64,000 nucleotides of DNA from Lineus longissimus (taxonomy: Eukaryota > Nemertea > Pilidiophora > Heteronemertea > Lineidae), in the NCBI RefSeq assembly GCF_910592395.1, contig NC_088310.1, positions 19,039,501-19,103,500 on the forward strand, read 5' to 3'. The translations under genes were made by a program, and so were the position numbers. The notes under the pieces were generated by a model. That model saw nothing but the letters and a program-made list of their open reading frames with translations. It was not told where the DNA came from and made no database searches. This document shows, one piece after another, positions 1-12,125 of the stretch (positions are counted from its first letter, which is position 1; each line of letters starts with the position of its first letter).

Positions 1-3000
1 GAGGCAAGCAGGGTTAAGTGCCTTGCTCAAGGACACAAAAACGAAAAACAGTGGTCATCCTTCCAAACCTTCTCACTCTCAGGCTACCGATTGTAAATAG
101 CCTGACGCTCAAGTCAAAACCACAGAAGCAAAATGCCAATGCCACTGATATTCTGCTACATTTTAGATTTTGCATGGGGTTCTTTTGGATGGAAAAGAAA
201 CTTACGTCGCGCCGAGTTGATAGCTAGTAATAACGTTGTACAGGACGTTACATCATGAAGGTAAGCCCTCATTAGTCGATTCCGCTTCCCCATGTGGTTA
301 TGCAACAGTTATGCTCAGTCAGCAAGCTTATTCAGTTATTGTTTATAATAAACTGGGTTGAATTTCACACTTCCTTCTTTTCTTGATCATTCCTTTGTTG
401 TTGCTGGCAAGGGCCCAGAATAGACAAGTGGTATTCTTGCATACAAGCAACACATGGCAAAACCAAAGCATTGTTACATTGAAATGTACATATCGATCAC
501 TTACACACAATTACACAACAGGTTTTAAATGAAAAATGACCTTTATCACAAATTTCCCATCACCAACATTTCTACGTATCAACAACAAAAAGAAGTCGGC
601 CATTTTGTGTTTCGACGCAAAACACGTCCGCAAAACATTAAAGTTTTATGCAATCAGGTCGAAAAATACTTGATTTTACGGTCTAGAAATGGAAATTGGA
701 TGTATATCTAGCTGCTGAGGGGTCGGATTGTTAGATAGAGGGTATAATATGCATGGGGGTATGGCCCAAACAATCATAAACAAACCAGAGATTTGGCTGG
801 CCAGCTGATTTGATCCGGGCAGGGTCACGGGGAACCAAAACGATGGAAAACGGGGCCAGTGTCTGGCCGATTCAAAGCACCTTTGAGACAACAAGTAGAT
901 ATATTTACCGTTGCTGAGCTCGTATGTGACCATGTTGTCAATTCCTGAGGATACCTGGGCCACATCTGTGCCCTCCATTTCGACGATTCTGGTAAAATCA
1001 CCAGGAATCGGGAGGATGGTTTGCTGTCTCACTTCGGCTCAGGTCTCCCTATCCCATCATGCCTTGCGCGCAAATGCGGAAGTGATCGACTGCAATTTTC
1101 CAGGAAATATTATAAGAACCCGGTCAAGGGGATTCCCTCTCGAAAACACAGAATAAGTTTGGAGTGGAGTAAACAAAAGCAAGATGAAAGAAAATCAAAT
1201 GGAAAATAAGGCATTTTTTCACGCCTTGCAAACGAATTGAAAGAGCGGCCCACACATCTAAGTTTACTATAAGCAGCCACGGTAGGCCTACTGTGTATAA
1301 GAGTAGGGCTATTAGTCCAGTTAGTACACGTATATAATTATAATTAATTAATTCACACCACTTTGATAATTAGCCTTACTAAACTTGCGTAAGCAAAGAG
1401 GAAAAGAGGGGACAATCCTAGATAGGTTATATCAAGAAGCAATAAAGGCTATCTTATTATTAATATTAAGTCTATATTGGTAAAAGTTAACCAAAATCAA
1501 GTTAAAAATGCTTATAGGCCTATATTGTCAACCGAACCACAGAAAACTTTCATCATATCACCAAGTAACCAAGAAAAGAAAATACACAAATGTAATCCTT
1601 TTGGGGGGGAAGGGTGTGAAGTATAGATATCCTCAAGAGTCGCACACCCATCATTATTCTGTCGCGTTATGTCGCAAACACTGACTGCGAGTGCGCGTTA
1701 GAATTTCATTTTATTGCTTACCTCTCTTTATACTATGACCTTTTCCCTTTTTTTTCCAGGGTCGTCGCCATAGCCTGTGCGAATTCGAGATTTTTATCCG
1801 TCCTACTGTCCTGTGTCCGGCTCAGTTGACTGTGGCGAGCTCGGTTCAAGGCGGTTCAAAGTGGGTTTCAAGTGAACTTCCAATGGAAATCCCCTTTCAG
1901 TGACATGACTGACATTACTGATATTAACCGGTAAATCGATTGAAACCATCCTCGTCCATGAGCTATATCAGATCAGATATTGGTACCACCTGGGAGCAGT
2001 AATGGTCGCTAAGATTTTTTGGAAGTACAGGTCTCAGGAAATCTATGACAAAGCCAAAGCTGCATGGGATTCATTGAAACTTCACAATAGCGGAATACGT
2101 CGAAACTATTCAATAATGGACTTGTTTCTCTAAAAGTCTGTCGCCTCTGGTCGTTGAATGATAGTCTCATTCATTGACATTTTGATATGATAATTTAATC
2201 ATAGGCCTATGGTATAATTCATATACATGCATGAATACGCGTCAGAGGTGTAACCTGATGACGTCCTGAAATCAGCCAGGTTCATGGGTTCATGACGGGA
2301 CACCATGGACCACCAAAACTGAATTTTGGACACAGTGCGGTCCTCGGTTTTTGGGGGGTCAGACTCCTGAATAGTTTTAGTGGCCGATGTGGGAATTAGC
2401 GGGAGAGTATTTTTTTGGTCAAGATGGTTTCCTCGGTCGGTATAAACCAAAGCTAAATACCACATTCTGGCTCACGTCTCCATACTTATCACACCTGGTA
2501 AGCTATATATACAAAGACCTTCGAGAAGGAAAATATCAAAGACGCAGTAGGGCTACCCGTCCGGCCCGCCGGATGCGCCAATATTGCTAATTGTATAGGT
2601 TTTAGTCTCGAGACACCTTTAAATACTGACTGCACATCCTTTTTCCTCACAGGTGACACCCCGGTCCAACCCACAGGATGAAGATTTCAGTTCATAATGT
2701 TTACAACAGATGACGATGGTGTCTATGTTCCTTTTGTTGGATTGGACCGGTCGGCTTTTAATTATGCGGCCTTATTGATGCTGATTGCGCTTATCCTCAA
2801 TAAGCGACCGAGAATCTCAGTTCGGTTCATTGGTCCAGATTACAAAGATGGAATAATGACGCACTTTTATCATGCCCTCTAATTATCTCTAATTATCTCG
2901 GCTAATTGCTGATGTGTTAATAAATTAGGGGAAAACTGTCGCGGCTTGTTAACAGTATTCATTTCATAGGGGGAACGGTATAGATGAAAAGGGTAAGATC

Positions 3001-3581
3001 GAAAGATGACGAAGATGAAAGGCTCATCATTTAATATCAGAAAGTTGTTATATTGCTAATGGACAAGTCTGCAATCCGGTGGTTGTGCCTTTGTCTCCAA
3101 GTGAATTTTTCGTCGGAGAAGCTAAGTTTTCTTTTTGCAGCAACATGGCCAGTGAAGCTTCATTCACCCAAGACTCGTGGTAAATGTTCACCGCGAGGTA
3201 CTAAAGCATTCCAAATTTAAGGATGGAACATCCTTGCCGACTTTACAGTAAATACAATGACAAATACAATGACAAAGAAAACTGGACCAGGTATATGCGC
3301 TCTTTTCTGTGCCCGTAAGACAATCACACCGTCTCATCGATAGGAATCAGCCATCCTTTAATCCAGTAGATGCCAGTAGGCCCCAAGATGATCATTTTCT
3401 CCAGTTAGAAATGGCGATGACTCCGGACCATTTGTATTATCAGCAGTTTTATTAAGGGCACTACCAGCACGCTGTCGGCTGCCCTACTTCATCCTTGCCT
3501 GCAGACTGGCCTCGGCTCCTGCGCCCAGACAATATGCAGGATCTGGATGTTCAAAACAAGTTTTATCACTAATACTGACGC
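1..3581. other. No supported gene
   Basis: AT-rich sequence with stops in all frames apart from the weak candidate exon at 676-1032. Several short open frames (for example 2199-2465 minus, 2697-2882 plus) have no recognisable content. A G8 run lies near 1602. Confidence 0.6.
676..1032 (-). CDS. Weak candidate exon on the minus strand
   Basis: The upper part of this open frame reads like coding sequence (RIVEMEGTDVAQVSS, then MVTYELSNG), with a possible acceptor TGATTTTACCAG and a donor-like GGTAAATA after SNG. Downstream residues look random. Family unknown. Confidence 0.15.
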   Translation of the reverse strand: MRQQTILPIPGDFTRIVEMEGTDVAQVSSGIDNMVTYELSNGKYIYLLSQRCFESARHWPRFPSFWFPVTLPGSNQLASQISGLFMIVWAIPPCILYPLSNNPTPQQLDIHPISISRP

Positions 3582-3882
3582 GTTGACACCTTCAGCGTCG
3601 AACCACGTAGATCTACGTGGCCCAAATCCCCCCCTCCCCCTCTTTGATCTGGTTATCGGAGTCTCGTGGACTTCATGAAGGAACTACGCAATCGCCATCT
3701 TCAGGGCAAGAGAGAAACTGAAAAGACCTGACGGTCTTAAACGGTCTTTTCAGTTCCTATCTTGCCCTGAAGATGGCGATGGCGTAGTTCTTTCATGAAG
3801 TCCACTAGGCACCGATAACCAACTCAAAGAGGGGGGATTTGGGCCACGAGGATCTACGTGGTTCGGCGCTGAAGGTGTTGAT
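3582..3882. mobile_element. Near-palindromic 300-bp fold-back (MITE-like) element
   Basis: The left arm (3582 to about 3731) and right arm (about 3733-3882) are reverse complements over almost their full length: GTTGACACCTTCAGCG at the left end pairs with CGCTGAAGGTGTTGAT at the right. The tip AACTGAAAAGACC / GGTCTTTTCAGTT is only a few bases apart. The left arm also holds a perfect 18-bp palindrome (3603-3620). No coding capacity is seen. I could not fix a target-site duplication. Confidence 0.85.
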
Positions 3883-4352
3883 GACAAAATTTGTTTTGAA
3901 CAACCGGCTCCTGAGCAGAATCCCACCAGAGAAGACACTGTGCACGTCAGGGAGGAGTCTCACCACAACCCTTGTCAACTATTCTAATCATGCACTACGT
4001 CCCCTCTCTCTTCCCCGTATCCGTGTACTCGACGGCCCATTCGGATTCCACGAAAGAAGCCATTTGTCATCCCCAACCCGGGAGAAAATCAATGATGATG
4101 GCAAGTGCTATTCCTGGTTGTTTCTTTCATGTTGGCGTGGTGGCGCGGTCGTCGGTCATTCCAAAATTTGGTTATAGTCTGCTCAACAGTAGAGGTCATC
4201 ATCCGGAGGTAATGTGCGCATCGCTCTGCGCCATGGACTATACCAACCTGCATCATTATGATAACTGAAACCTTTCAGCTTGCCGACCCATCGTCGTTGT
4301 GGGAATTTCCCCTCTAGCCTGGGCTAGTAGGAATGATGCCACCACTACACGT

Positions 4353-4701
4353 TCACAAAAGGTTCAGATCGCCATGTTGAATATTTTGAGAATTTTTGTG
4401 TGGTTGCCTCCATGCCAACAATAAATCATAGTCCACTGTAAAATTCTGTTTAACTCGTGCGGCATTTCTGTAAAAAATCTCCGAAAATCGGGGCGAGCAT
4501 AAACTGGTCTTGAGGTCTGTATACTCTGCCATGGCAAGGAGCACATCGGGCCATGTGATAGCATTATTGTCTATTGATTTCTCATCGCACATGATACTGA
4601 TGAACTCCTTAATACCAAGTAAATCGGTGATTGCTTTCCGGAATACGATCGATCTAACTGCAACAGCTATCTTGGCGCGGGCTTGGACAGATTGGTTGCA
4701 T
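4353..4701 (-). CDS. Unassigned open frame, about 115 codons
   Basis: The minus-strand frame is open from about 4701 (after a TAG) to the stop at 4353. It reads as a plausible globular segment: RAKIAVAVRSIVFRKAITD, LLGIKEFISIMCDEKS, ITWPDVLLAMAEYTDL, then NFTVDYDLLLAWRQ. The first ATG is at 4592. I recognise no family, and there are no obvious splice sites. It could be a decayed gene or a transposon piece. Confidence 0.22.
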
Positions 4702-4744
4702 CTTGACCACTACGGTTTTTGCATCTTTATCAATGATTTATAAC

Positions 4745-5998
4745 CTTGGCTACGGAATTTGCTTAGGTCTTTCAGTATTAAAGGACCACCTCATGTCTGA
4801 TTGAGAAATGTTAAGCCAATTGGCCGGAACCTACCCCACCTCGAAATAATTAACCAAGCCCTAACAACATTTTCTCACTTTTATTGAGCATGAATCTTCA
4901 TTTACGAACACGTGTGTACCTACACGCATCTATGCATCGTCAATTGTCATAGGACATGTAGTTTAGAATCAAAATGGCACTATTCATCAGGAAGATAGCC
5001 CGATATCGCCAAATATGATTCAATCTGATAGCGAATTGCCACAATGTATTCATAAACAAAAAACACTGGTGCAATAAAATCAAAACTTCAAATTTTCTCT
5101 CCATTAAGGAGAAAAGATAGGCAAGTAAGGCAACCTTTTATTATGACATTTCCCGATTTCCAACCCAGCAATGTATACAGAGAGTCAAAACCACACCAAA
5201 CCACTGTCATCGAACAAACCTTCAGAAAACTGTATATCGATATACAATGTATAGATATATGGACGAGTTTTTAAAAGAATAGATTCCCTCCGACACTTTT
5301 ATTTTACTATTCAACGAATAACTGTGCAAATCTGTTCATCTTGAAAATAATCTACCCATAGAAGGCTTTTGGATTGCTTCTAATATGGCGACACTCAAAG
5401 TCACTTTAGGAACGATATCAATGTTTCAACCCAATAAAGCCTTAGAACAGTTAGTATAAATGTAGTTTGTGTCGGACGAAAATGATCGATTAAAAAACTT
5501 AAAAACTTAAAAACGTCTTGTCATACATGTAGTTCTCACTGACGAGAGCATTGCACCATCTCTCAGATCAATACATGTATATTTTATGTTAGGGGGTCTA
5601 GACTTCATGTTTCTATTTCTTGATTATTGTATAAAATATGTTACGTTTTTTAAAAACTAGCAACTAAAAGCTTGGTGTTGGCCAAATTATGTGATGACCA
5701 CTTTTTAAAACGCCCGGATGCCACAAAGACGACTTTGCCCATTGCATGCGCTCCGATTGTCCTTGATGCATCGCTTCTTCTTCAATTGCCGTCCACGTAT
5801 TTGCCCTAGAATGAATATCATCATTTCTTGGTCCAGACAAGCTGTAAATTCTAAAGAACAGGTTCGACATATAAAAAGATATAAAAAGGTTTAAAATAAA
5901 AATCAGAATAAACACGTCCTTTATGTATTATTGTAGATTTGTAAGCCGTCCTTGGTTTCAAAGTCAAGAACTGGACACTTATACAAATCTATACGTTT
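4745..5998. other. Intergenic, downstream of the DM9-like gene
   Basis: AT-rich. Two TACATGTA palindromes lie near 5525 and 5573. AATAAA signals for the minus strand occur near 5296 and 5136 and are the only 3'-end candidates seen for the DM9-like gene. Confidence 0.5.
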
Positions 5999-6244
5999 TT
6001 AGTCCATCTTCATCTTGGCGCATAGGACGCGTGCCGTCTTGAACGGCTGGCCCGTGTGGGCAGTCTCCACACCACCCCAGCAGGTCCAAGCCATGCCTCT
6101 CTTGATGTCAGCCTTCCCAAGAAGACCATTGATGATCGCTGGGCAGTAGCCGCCATTTTCCAATACTTCGTAAAGCCAAGGGCTCTTTTGGACCTTCTCT
6201 ATGGGTTCCCAACTGTAGTCGAAATCGTAATTCTTGCACGCAAT
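5999..6244 (-). CDS. DM9-like gene, exon 4 with stop codon
   Basis: The acceptor ATATATTTTTCAG precedes 6244 and the frame runs to TAA at 5999-6001, encoding residues 224-304. It holds INGLLGKADIKRG, then WTCWGGVETAHTG, and ends in ARVLCAKMKMD. The closest AATAAA I see on this strand is near 5296, so the 3' end is undetermined. Confidence 0.75.
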   Translation of the reverse strand: MACKNYDFDYSWEPIEKVQKSPWLYEVLENGGYCPAIINGLLGKADIKRGMAWTCWGGVETAHTGQPFKTARVLCAKMKMD

Positions 6245-8022
6245 CTGAAAAATATATACAATTTAACAAAAAAACAGACCTGGCCACTTATTCCACCAAT
6301 ACTTTTGGAAGAAGAAGTTACGAACTCCTACAGAATTGCCGGGGCAAGCTAAAACTAAAATCATCCAAAGTACATCAGAGTGGCGGATTGAGAGAGCAAC
6401 GATTTTTCAGGGAGCTTCTCCCAAAGTAGCCCTCAGAGTGATGCTTGGAAATGCCCCCATGCATATAGACACCCAAGTTTCCAAGGTCGTACCCTGGGTA
6501 TCCCTGCACCTCCTTTCCCAAATTTCTAGATCCCTTTGTGTATACATCAGGCCCAAGTGAAAAACTGATGCAGAACCAGAAACCGAAGAAATAGTGGTAG
6601 GACGTTTTGAAGTCTCAATTATCTGCTGTCCTACTGTCGAATGATGTCCTAATGGAAGTACATGTACGTGTGTATTTGCTCTGTATCTTGCCTTTCTCTC
6701 AACATACTTCAAATGAGCCAATGGTCTGAGAGTCATGCTCCTTCCCGCCGTAAGGGAACCAAGCTTGCAGTCCTGCTCGATGGGCGTTGAGACTTGCCCG
6801 ACCAAAGGTACCCAGCTCTGCTCCATTCCAGTGAGCTACGTAGGAACCTTGCTGGCATCCGTCTGCCCGTATTGCTTCTCGAGGCAGATTTTGGCCAGTG
6901 TAGCAGTAGACCATGTTGGCAGCGCTGAAAGGTGAAAACGCTTTGACATTCCTTCTCTAAAGTGTTTTTGGTAAGTGCAAAAGGCTTGCAATATCCCCAG
7001 GCAGTGATAGCAACAACTTATGGGGGCAAGAACACAATGTAGATGATGGAGTGGAAGGAACGCTTGCCAGTGTGGTACTTTGGTTGAGATGAACGTGTTG
7101 CAAGAAGTCTAGAGGTGTTCCTGTTGGAGTTGTGTGTCTGTCACTCAAGTCAGTTCAACAACATCACGGAATCTTTAACGATCATCAACTCGCTATATTA
7201 AACGTTTGAAAAAGCAGATGGGTTATCTTCATCGAAGAGAGTCGCACTCACAGTGATTTTGGCAGAACACACAACACCAAACTTCTGTAGATCTCGTCAC
7301 CCCGATGATGGGTTTCCTCTCCACCCCACGACGTCCAGCCCTCTAACCCCCTGATCTTAGCCTTACCAAGAAGACCGTTGATAACACATGGTGAATATCT
7401 AAAAAAGAAATAATGGTATATCATCCTCTTAATTTGGACACCGGAAGGCATGCTTTGTCAAACACCGCCCATCTCAACGATCTCCAAGATTTTACTGTAA
7501 AATCGTAACACTCACGACACGTGCAGCTTTCGAAGCCCTATATACGGTATGTATCTATAGAAAAGCTTAAATGAGTGACTTTCATGTACTGGGCAGGGGC
7601 TTAAGTTATGCACACTAGGAAGTTTATGTGACGGCGACCGCAGCGAGACGATGTCCTGAATTGTTATAGCTGAATGAAAACTATAAAAAACACTCACCCG
7701 TTGATGACATATGGTTGGAACCTGGGTTCCCTGTTCACCTTTGTTACTCGGAGCCAAGCGTATCGATGCTGATTGTTTCCCACGAGCACGTCGAAGCGAG
7801 ACAGACTCTGGGAGTCGTACTCTTTTCCACCCCAGGGGAACCACGCCTGGAGTCCACTCTGGTGATGGTTGACGTCGCCGCGCCCGAAGGTTCCGGTTTC
7901 CTTTTCCTGCCACAAGCACACCACGGAATTGTTCCTGTCCGGGGCCCTGATGGCGTTCGCTGGACAAGACTGCCCATTTCTTACCGACGAAAAGCTCGCC
8001 ATCGCGGAGGGAAGAGGGATGT
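5999..8022 (-). CDS. Two-repeat DM9-like (putative lectin) gene, four exons, 304 aa
   Basis: The exons on the minus strand are 8022-7698 (ATG at 8002-8000), 7398-7252, 6924-6708 and 6244-5999 (TAA at 5999-6001). All borders are GT/AG and the phases 2, 2 and 0 match at every junction, giving 915 coding bases. The protein is an internal duplication: residues 1-149 and 152-304 each carry an AIRA segment, LQAWFP-W/Y-GGKE (about residues 51-61 and 203-213), INGLLGKA (108-115, 261-268) and a WT-x-WGG-x-E box (123-129, 276-282). The spaced GR/GK...GG-E...F-E/D pattern resembles DM9 (DUF3421) repeats, which occur in mannose-binding, mostly cytosolic recognition proteins of oysters and insects; that assignment is inferred from pattern alone. 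No signal peptide follows the ATG, whose context (GCGATGG) is good. The acceptor at 8022 implies a 5' UTR exon upstream that I could not find. The gene model is much surer than the family name. Confidence 0.78.
6708..6924 (-). CDS. DM9-like gene, exon 3
   Basis: The acceptor TTCACCTTTCAG precedes 6924 and the donor GTATGT starts at 6707. The 217 bases finish codon 151 and encode residues 152-223. It opens the second repeat, and its GLQAWFPYGGKEHDSQ is nearly identical to exon 1. Confidence 0.75.
7252..7398 (-). CDS. DM9-like gene, exon 2
   Basis: The acceptor TTTCTTTTTTAG precedes 7398 and the donor GTGAGT starts at 7251. The 147 bases complete codon 102, encode residues 103-150 and leave two bases. 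It carries CVINGLLGKA and GWTSWGGEE, which match CPAIINGLLGKA and AWTCWGGVE in exon 4. Confidence 0.75.
7698..8022 (-). CDS. DM9-like gene, exon 1 (first coding exon)
   Basis: The acceptor is a pyrimidine-rich CTCTTTTTCAG ending at 8023, and the donor GTGAGT starts at 7697. It encodes residues 1-101 plus two bases of codon 102. It holds the first AIRA and GGKEYDSQ motifs. Coding starts at the ATG at 8002 because the exon upstream of it aligns poorly with the second repeat. Confidence 0.72.
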
Positions 8023-8193
8023 CTGAAAAAGAGGCTATTTGTTGAATATAAATCGGCAGTCGGTGTCCCAGTCGCTCCAGTTTCTCGTCACTCTTTCCGC
8101 CGATGCATGGCATATGTGGAATAAATCCAGGCGGGAGGCTCTCGCGCATAGCAACGGTGGCGATCATTCTGCGAATGCATACGGGGTAATCAG

Positions 8194-8270
8194 AGTGCGG
8201 GGACCCAGCTGTTTACACTCCGGATGCAGTGGAACGGCCAGCCTCGTCCTGTCGCCCGATACGAGGAAGG
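8194..8270 (+). repeat. Dispersed segment shared with 14735-14812
   Basis: TACACTCCGGATGCAGTGGA...GGCC...CCTCGTCCTGTCGCCCG occurs here and, slightly diverged, at 14735-14812. The two copies are in the same orientation about 6.5 kb apart, which suggests pieces of one dispersed element. Confidence 0.65.
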
Positions 8271-8776
8271 ACGATGAGTGACGAAATGTACCACATAGGA
8301 GTCTACAGGGGTAGGATTCTTGCACCTGCATGGGCGCTTGGATACTCCCCGGGCTTGCCGGCGATGACTTACAATAGGCAAATAGTTTATAACTGATATG
8401 AGTAGAATAACTGGTATTGTATGAATGTGGTTTTATATTTCGTGGTGTTGGCTCCTTATAGGAAGCTTTCCTCTGTACCACTCTGTACATTGTAGGTCTA
8501 TTTATTTTCTGTACAGTAAATATTAAATAAATATATAAACTGCTCAGAAGACCTGTACTTGACCGAGGGTTTTCGATAACACTGTCGCCATGACGTGAGT
8601 TCACCCAAGGCAGATCAAACGTCCCTGGCAAGCAGTCGGAGTGTTCTCTTGGACGCATGGAGTAAAGACATCCAAGCGTGTCACTGCATCGCACTCGTTT
8701 TGAGTGTATACGTCCATTGCCCATGCAGAGCAACCACTGACATGCTCTATATACTATCGACATATGTGCGACAGCT

Positions 8777-8850
8777 CCCCCCCCCCCCACCTGCACCACC
8801 ACCACCACCACCACCACCACCACCACCACCACCACACCACCACCACCACC
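8777..8850 (+). repeat. C12 run followed by a (CAC)n microsatellite
   Basis: Twelve cytosines (8777-8788) are followed by an almost uninterrupted CAC/CCA triplet tract. It lies about 0.75 kb upstream of the DM9-like gene, on whose sense strand it reads G12 and (GTG)n. Long poly-His or poly-Pro frames here are artefacts. Confidence 0.95.
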
Positions 8851-10303
8851 AACAACATCCATCACGACGTACCAACACCACCCCACAGGCAAGCAACATA
8901 CACTGACTTTTAGATGTAACTGACTACTCACCTTTCTCGAGCTTTCGTAAAATGTCAGGCGGACACCAATATCAGGCGGAGAGTGATGGATAGCTATGCC
9001 TGGGTAGGTTCACAAAAAAACAGTGTCTGGCCTACATGCAGACTACGCGCAACTCGATGAACACTGGCATGTACCTGAGAATATCGCTTGGCGGCTTGTC
9101 ATGCGCACGCATCCGGTGACCATTTATTGCCACTTCCTCAGTCATGATCATCCTACACTCAGGATGACATTATCAGTTTATTTTTCATTCGCATTCTACA
9201 GTTTGATATTCGTGATATTGGTTCTTGTAATTGAATATAATCGCTGTAATTTATATCCGTGCACAACAAATTATCTATTGTCGACTGCCCTACTTCGGTC
9301 TTGTCATTGTAATTCATTGATTTGAAGTAAGATAACCGCTCTATGGTTTAGCAAGTGGCAACACTCCGATGTGTGTAAAATGGGAACAGCTGAGCAGTAC
9401 CGGAGGCTATAATATGATAGAGCCGCATGCAACAGCGTACCATGCAAGTTACCTAGCCTGTGGTGTGCGCATGCAAGTTTACTCAACTCGCCAGTATTTC
9501 GACTGCCAACCCCACCCCAGGCACAAACAGACAAACAGAGATTTCAGGACTGATCCATGATGTAATGAAAAAGGACCAAACTTGCAAAAAGAAACTCCAT
9601 TAAACATAAAGGGATAAGGCGATGGCCGAATGTCGTCAGCGAGAAAACAATGTGATTACGTCAACAAGTCTTCCAACTGAAACGGGCACTTGCGCCGAAG
9701 AAAGGAAAAAGCATTTTTCTGACGTGATTTTCTAAGATTCACTATCCCAACTATTAAAGAGATTGGCTGAAAACTCGGGTAATACGAGTCCATTTCTTTT
9801 CGCTCACGGAGGCAATCTAAAAGGTCTTGTTGGCTTGGATATGACAGATCAAAGAACAGAGAAAAACGCATGTTTTTGAAGAAAAAAAGGAGTCAAAAAG
9901 TAATTGTATGCTTTTAACGGTGTTCCATTAGTTAATGGTGATGCTTGAGACGTGTTCGTGTAATGCAATCTCCTTCGTACAATGAGAGGGGATATTGTGC
10001 AATACTGACGTACATGACTTGTACCGTAAGGTTCTTCGATAATTATCAGAAATTCTGAGGGTATGAACCATGTGCTGAACACCGAAAAGAAAGGATTTAG
10101 TGTTGTGCAATACCACACCGTGTTGCTTCGTGCATATATATCATGACCTCGAGTATAATAGATACATGATACCAGGACATAGTTAAAACTTTTGGTATTA
10201 ATTCTTGATGATACGAACTCCTCCAAAGTTGTATGCTTTGTCTTTTTGTGTCAAAGTTTCTACGGAAGGGAGAGTTTTTCCAAGCGGCGGTGAACCGCAG
10301 AAA

Positions 10304-10355
10304 GGAAATGTCTGTGGAGTCAAGCGGCAGGGAAATGTCTGTGGAGTCAAGCGGC
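10304..10355 (+). repeat. Tandem duplication of 26 bp
   Basis: GGAAATGTCTGTGGAGTCAA followed by GCGGCA occurs twice, separated by two bases. Confidence 0.85.
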
Positions 10356-11041
10356 AACTTCACGACCACATAAGGTTTTAGGAAAAGAGAGTCTGGTGAT
10401 TCTCAAACACGTGCTTTTAACGCATACGCTTGATATTCTTTCTTACCTTAATTCTTTTTGCAACAACAAAAACGCACAATTTACGATGCGTGTTACAACT
10501 TGTTTCCGTTTGGTGATTTAAAAATCTTGAATGACGTTATATATATGTGTGTAAGTCACCTCTTCAGAAACATTTCACCTGGTTTATTATAATACATGTA
10601 TAATGTAAAATGGTGTTTTATATCACTTATTCAAATTCTTAACGAGTAATAAGAGTAGTTTGTCATAAGACGATTCGCATTATGTGGAAAGGAACCCTCT
10701 CCAGTCCCTTGATCAACCCGGGTACATCCATCTGATTCGCTTGATTAGACCAAGTATCTTTTTCAAACTAGCGATATCGGATACGCTTTCGCAGTCCCAG
10801 CCTTTGAGAAAGATATGAATACATAGTCATTGCATGGCGCTTCCCCTCAGCGCTGGATTTCTATGGCCTCGCGGAGAGAACAAGGCTAATAAGGAATACA
10901 ATCGCTCCGGGGTGTGCGAGAGCAGACAACGATACGCAAGCTCGAACTATCACAATAATGCGGCATCAAGATGCCAAGTCTGTGTCTATGCCTCGGATGA
11001 GGGATGAGGTGCCGACAGGGCTTCATGGACGAATGGTATAT

Positions 11042-11064
11042 TGAATTTGAATTTGAATTTGAAC
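11042..11064 (+). repeat. (TTGAAT)n short tandem repeat
   Basis: There are about four consecutive TTGAAT units. Confidence 0.85.
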
Positions 11065-11889
11065 TGGACGGTTAAGTTGTCCGCTGCAATCAATGGCAAA
11101 GTGACATGAAGGTATCGAAAAATTAGAATGAAACATAACCAGCAATCAAAGCGAACGACCTACCTCGTATATAAGTCATATTGTTAGTGTGACATTTTCA
11201 TTCGGTGACTAACACTACTGCTACACCGGGGAAAATCAAATAAACTATACCGTAATCATCGGCATCAGTCAGACAGTGTCAACAAGGTTCTGCCTGAGTG
11301 CTACATGTTTTCCACTTGTTTGACATTTAGCTCACTGCTATTGATTTAAATGCCAAGTCAAATGCGACTGAGACTGGCGAAGTCGTGGGAGCTCTGCGTT
11401 AGTCACATTAGGTAAATGACAACATCACAATAACCCAACAATTTAAGGAACTTTGATTTGAATTGCAGTTGTGTTAGAATGAGAGTGTTCGATTAATATC
11501 GGACAAGACAAACAATTGATGACAGTGCTTTGGACGCACTAACTTTCAGAAGGGTTAATAACACGTTGCAGCTGATGGGCAAAATATCATCACACGGTAG
11601 GCATTTACGGTGTAAGAAGATGCGGAGAGATTGCTAATGTCACATGCACTCTGGCGCTATCCGTTACACGACCAGCCTTCTCTCCGTTTCCAATAAGATT
11701 CCAATATCTGAGCAACCCATACAATGGGTCATATTTCACGAGTTGTTTGCACAGTATCCCTCAGCGGCGATTACGCGGACAGCATGGCTACTCGCCGGCC
11801 TCACTACCAATTGCTTGTTGCTTTATAGCTGATACGATACCGTTTTTTCCTTTGAGCTTATACGATACCGTGGATTCCGTCGTCCGCAT

Positions 11890-12125
11890 TGATATCGATA
11901 TTTCACTTTAGCATCAATCAGATTATGTATCTATCATTACCTTCCAAAATTTTCAACATCTTACCGTCGTTCGTGTTTGCATTGAAAATCCATCCGAAAA
12001 TGACACAAAATGATATATTGTTGTAATTGATATCTGGACATGTCAGAACCAATTAAACACTGCCAATGTAGTTGTTGATGTCGTACAGATGCTGCATGCA
12101 AAAATCAGCTCAAAATCCCAACCGC
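11890..12125 (+). repeat. 236-bp direct repeat, copy 1
   Basis: It begins TGATATCGATATTTCACTT and ends AAATCCCAACCGC. It matches 12595-12830 with a few substitutions and no length change I could find. The two copies are 705 bases apart. Confidence 0.9.

Larger units (their letters stand above)
8856..11889. other. No supported gene
   Basis: Contains only short frames, the 26-bp duplication at 10304 and the TTGAAT tract at 11042. I see no exon-like segment. Confidence 0.6.

Noticed and set aside
6407-6826. 139-codon minus frame and other frames over 6.4-8.0 kb
   Set aside because: They are alternative-frame shadows of the phase-matched DM9-like exons.
8164-8931. 255-codon minus-strand open frame
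   Set aside because: It runs through the (CAC)n/C12 tract and owes its length to the microsatellite; residues outside it show no domain.
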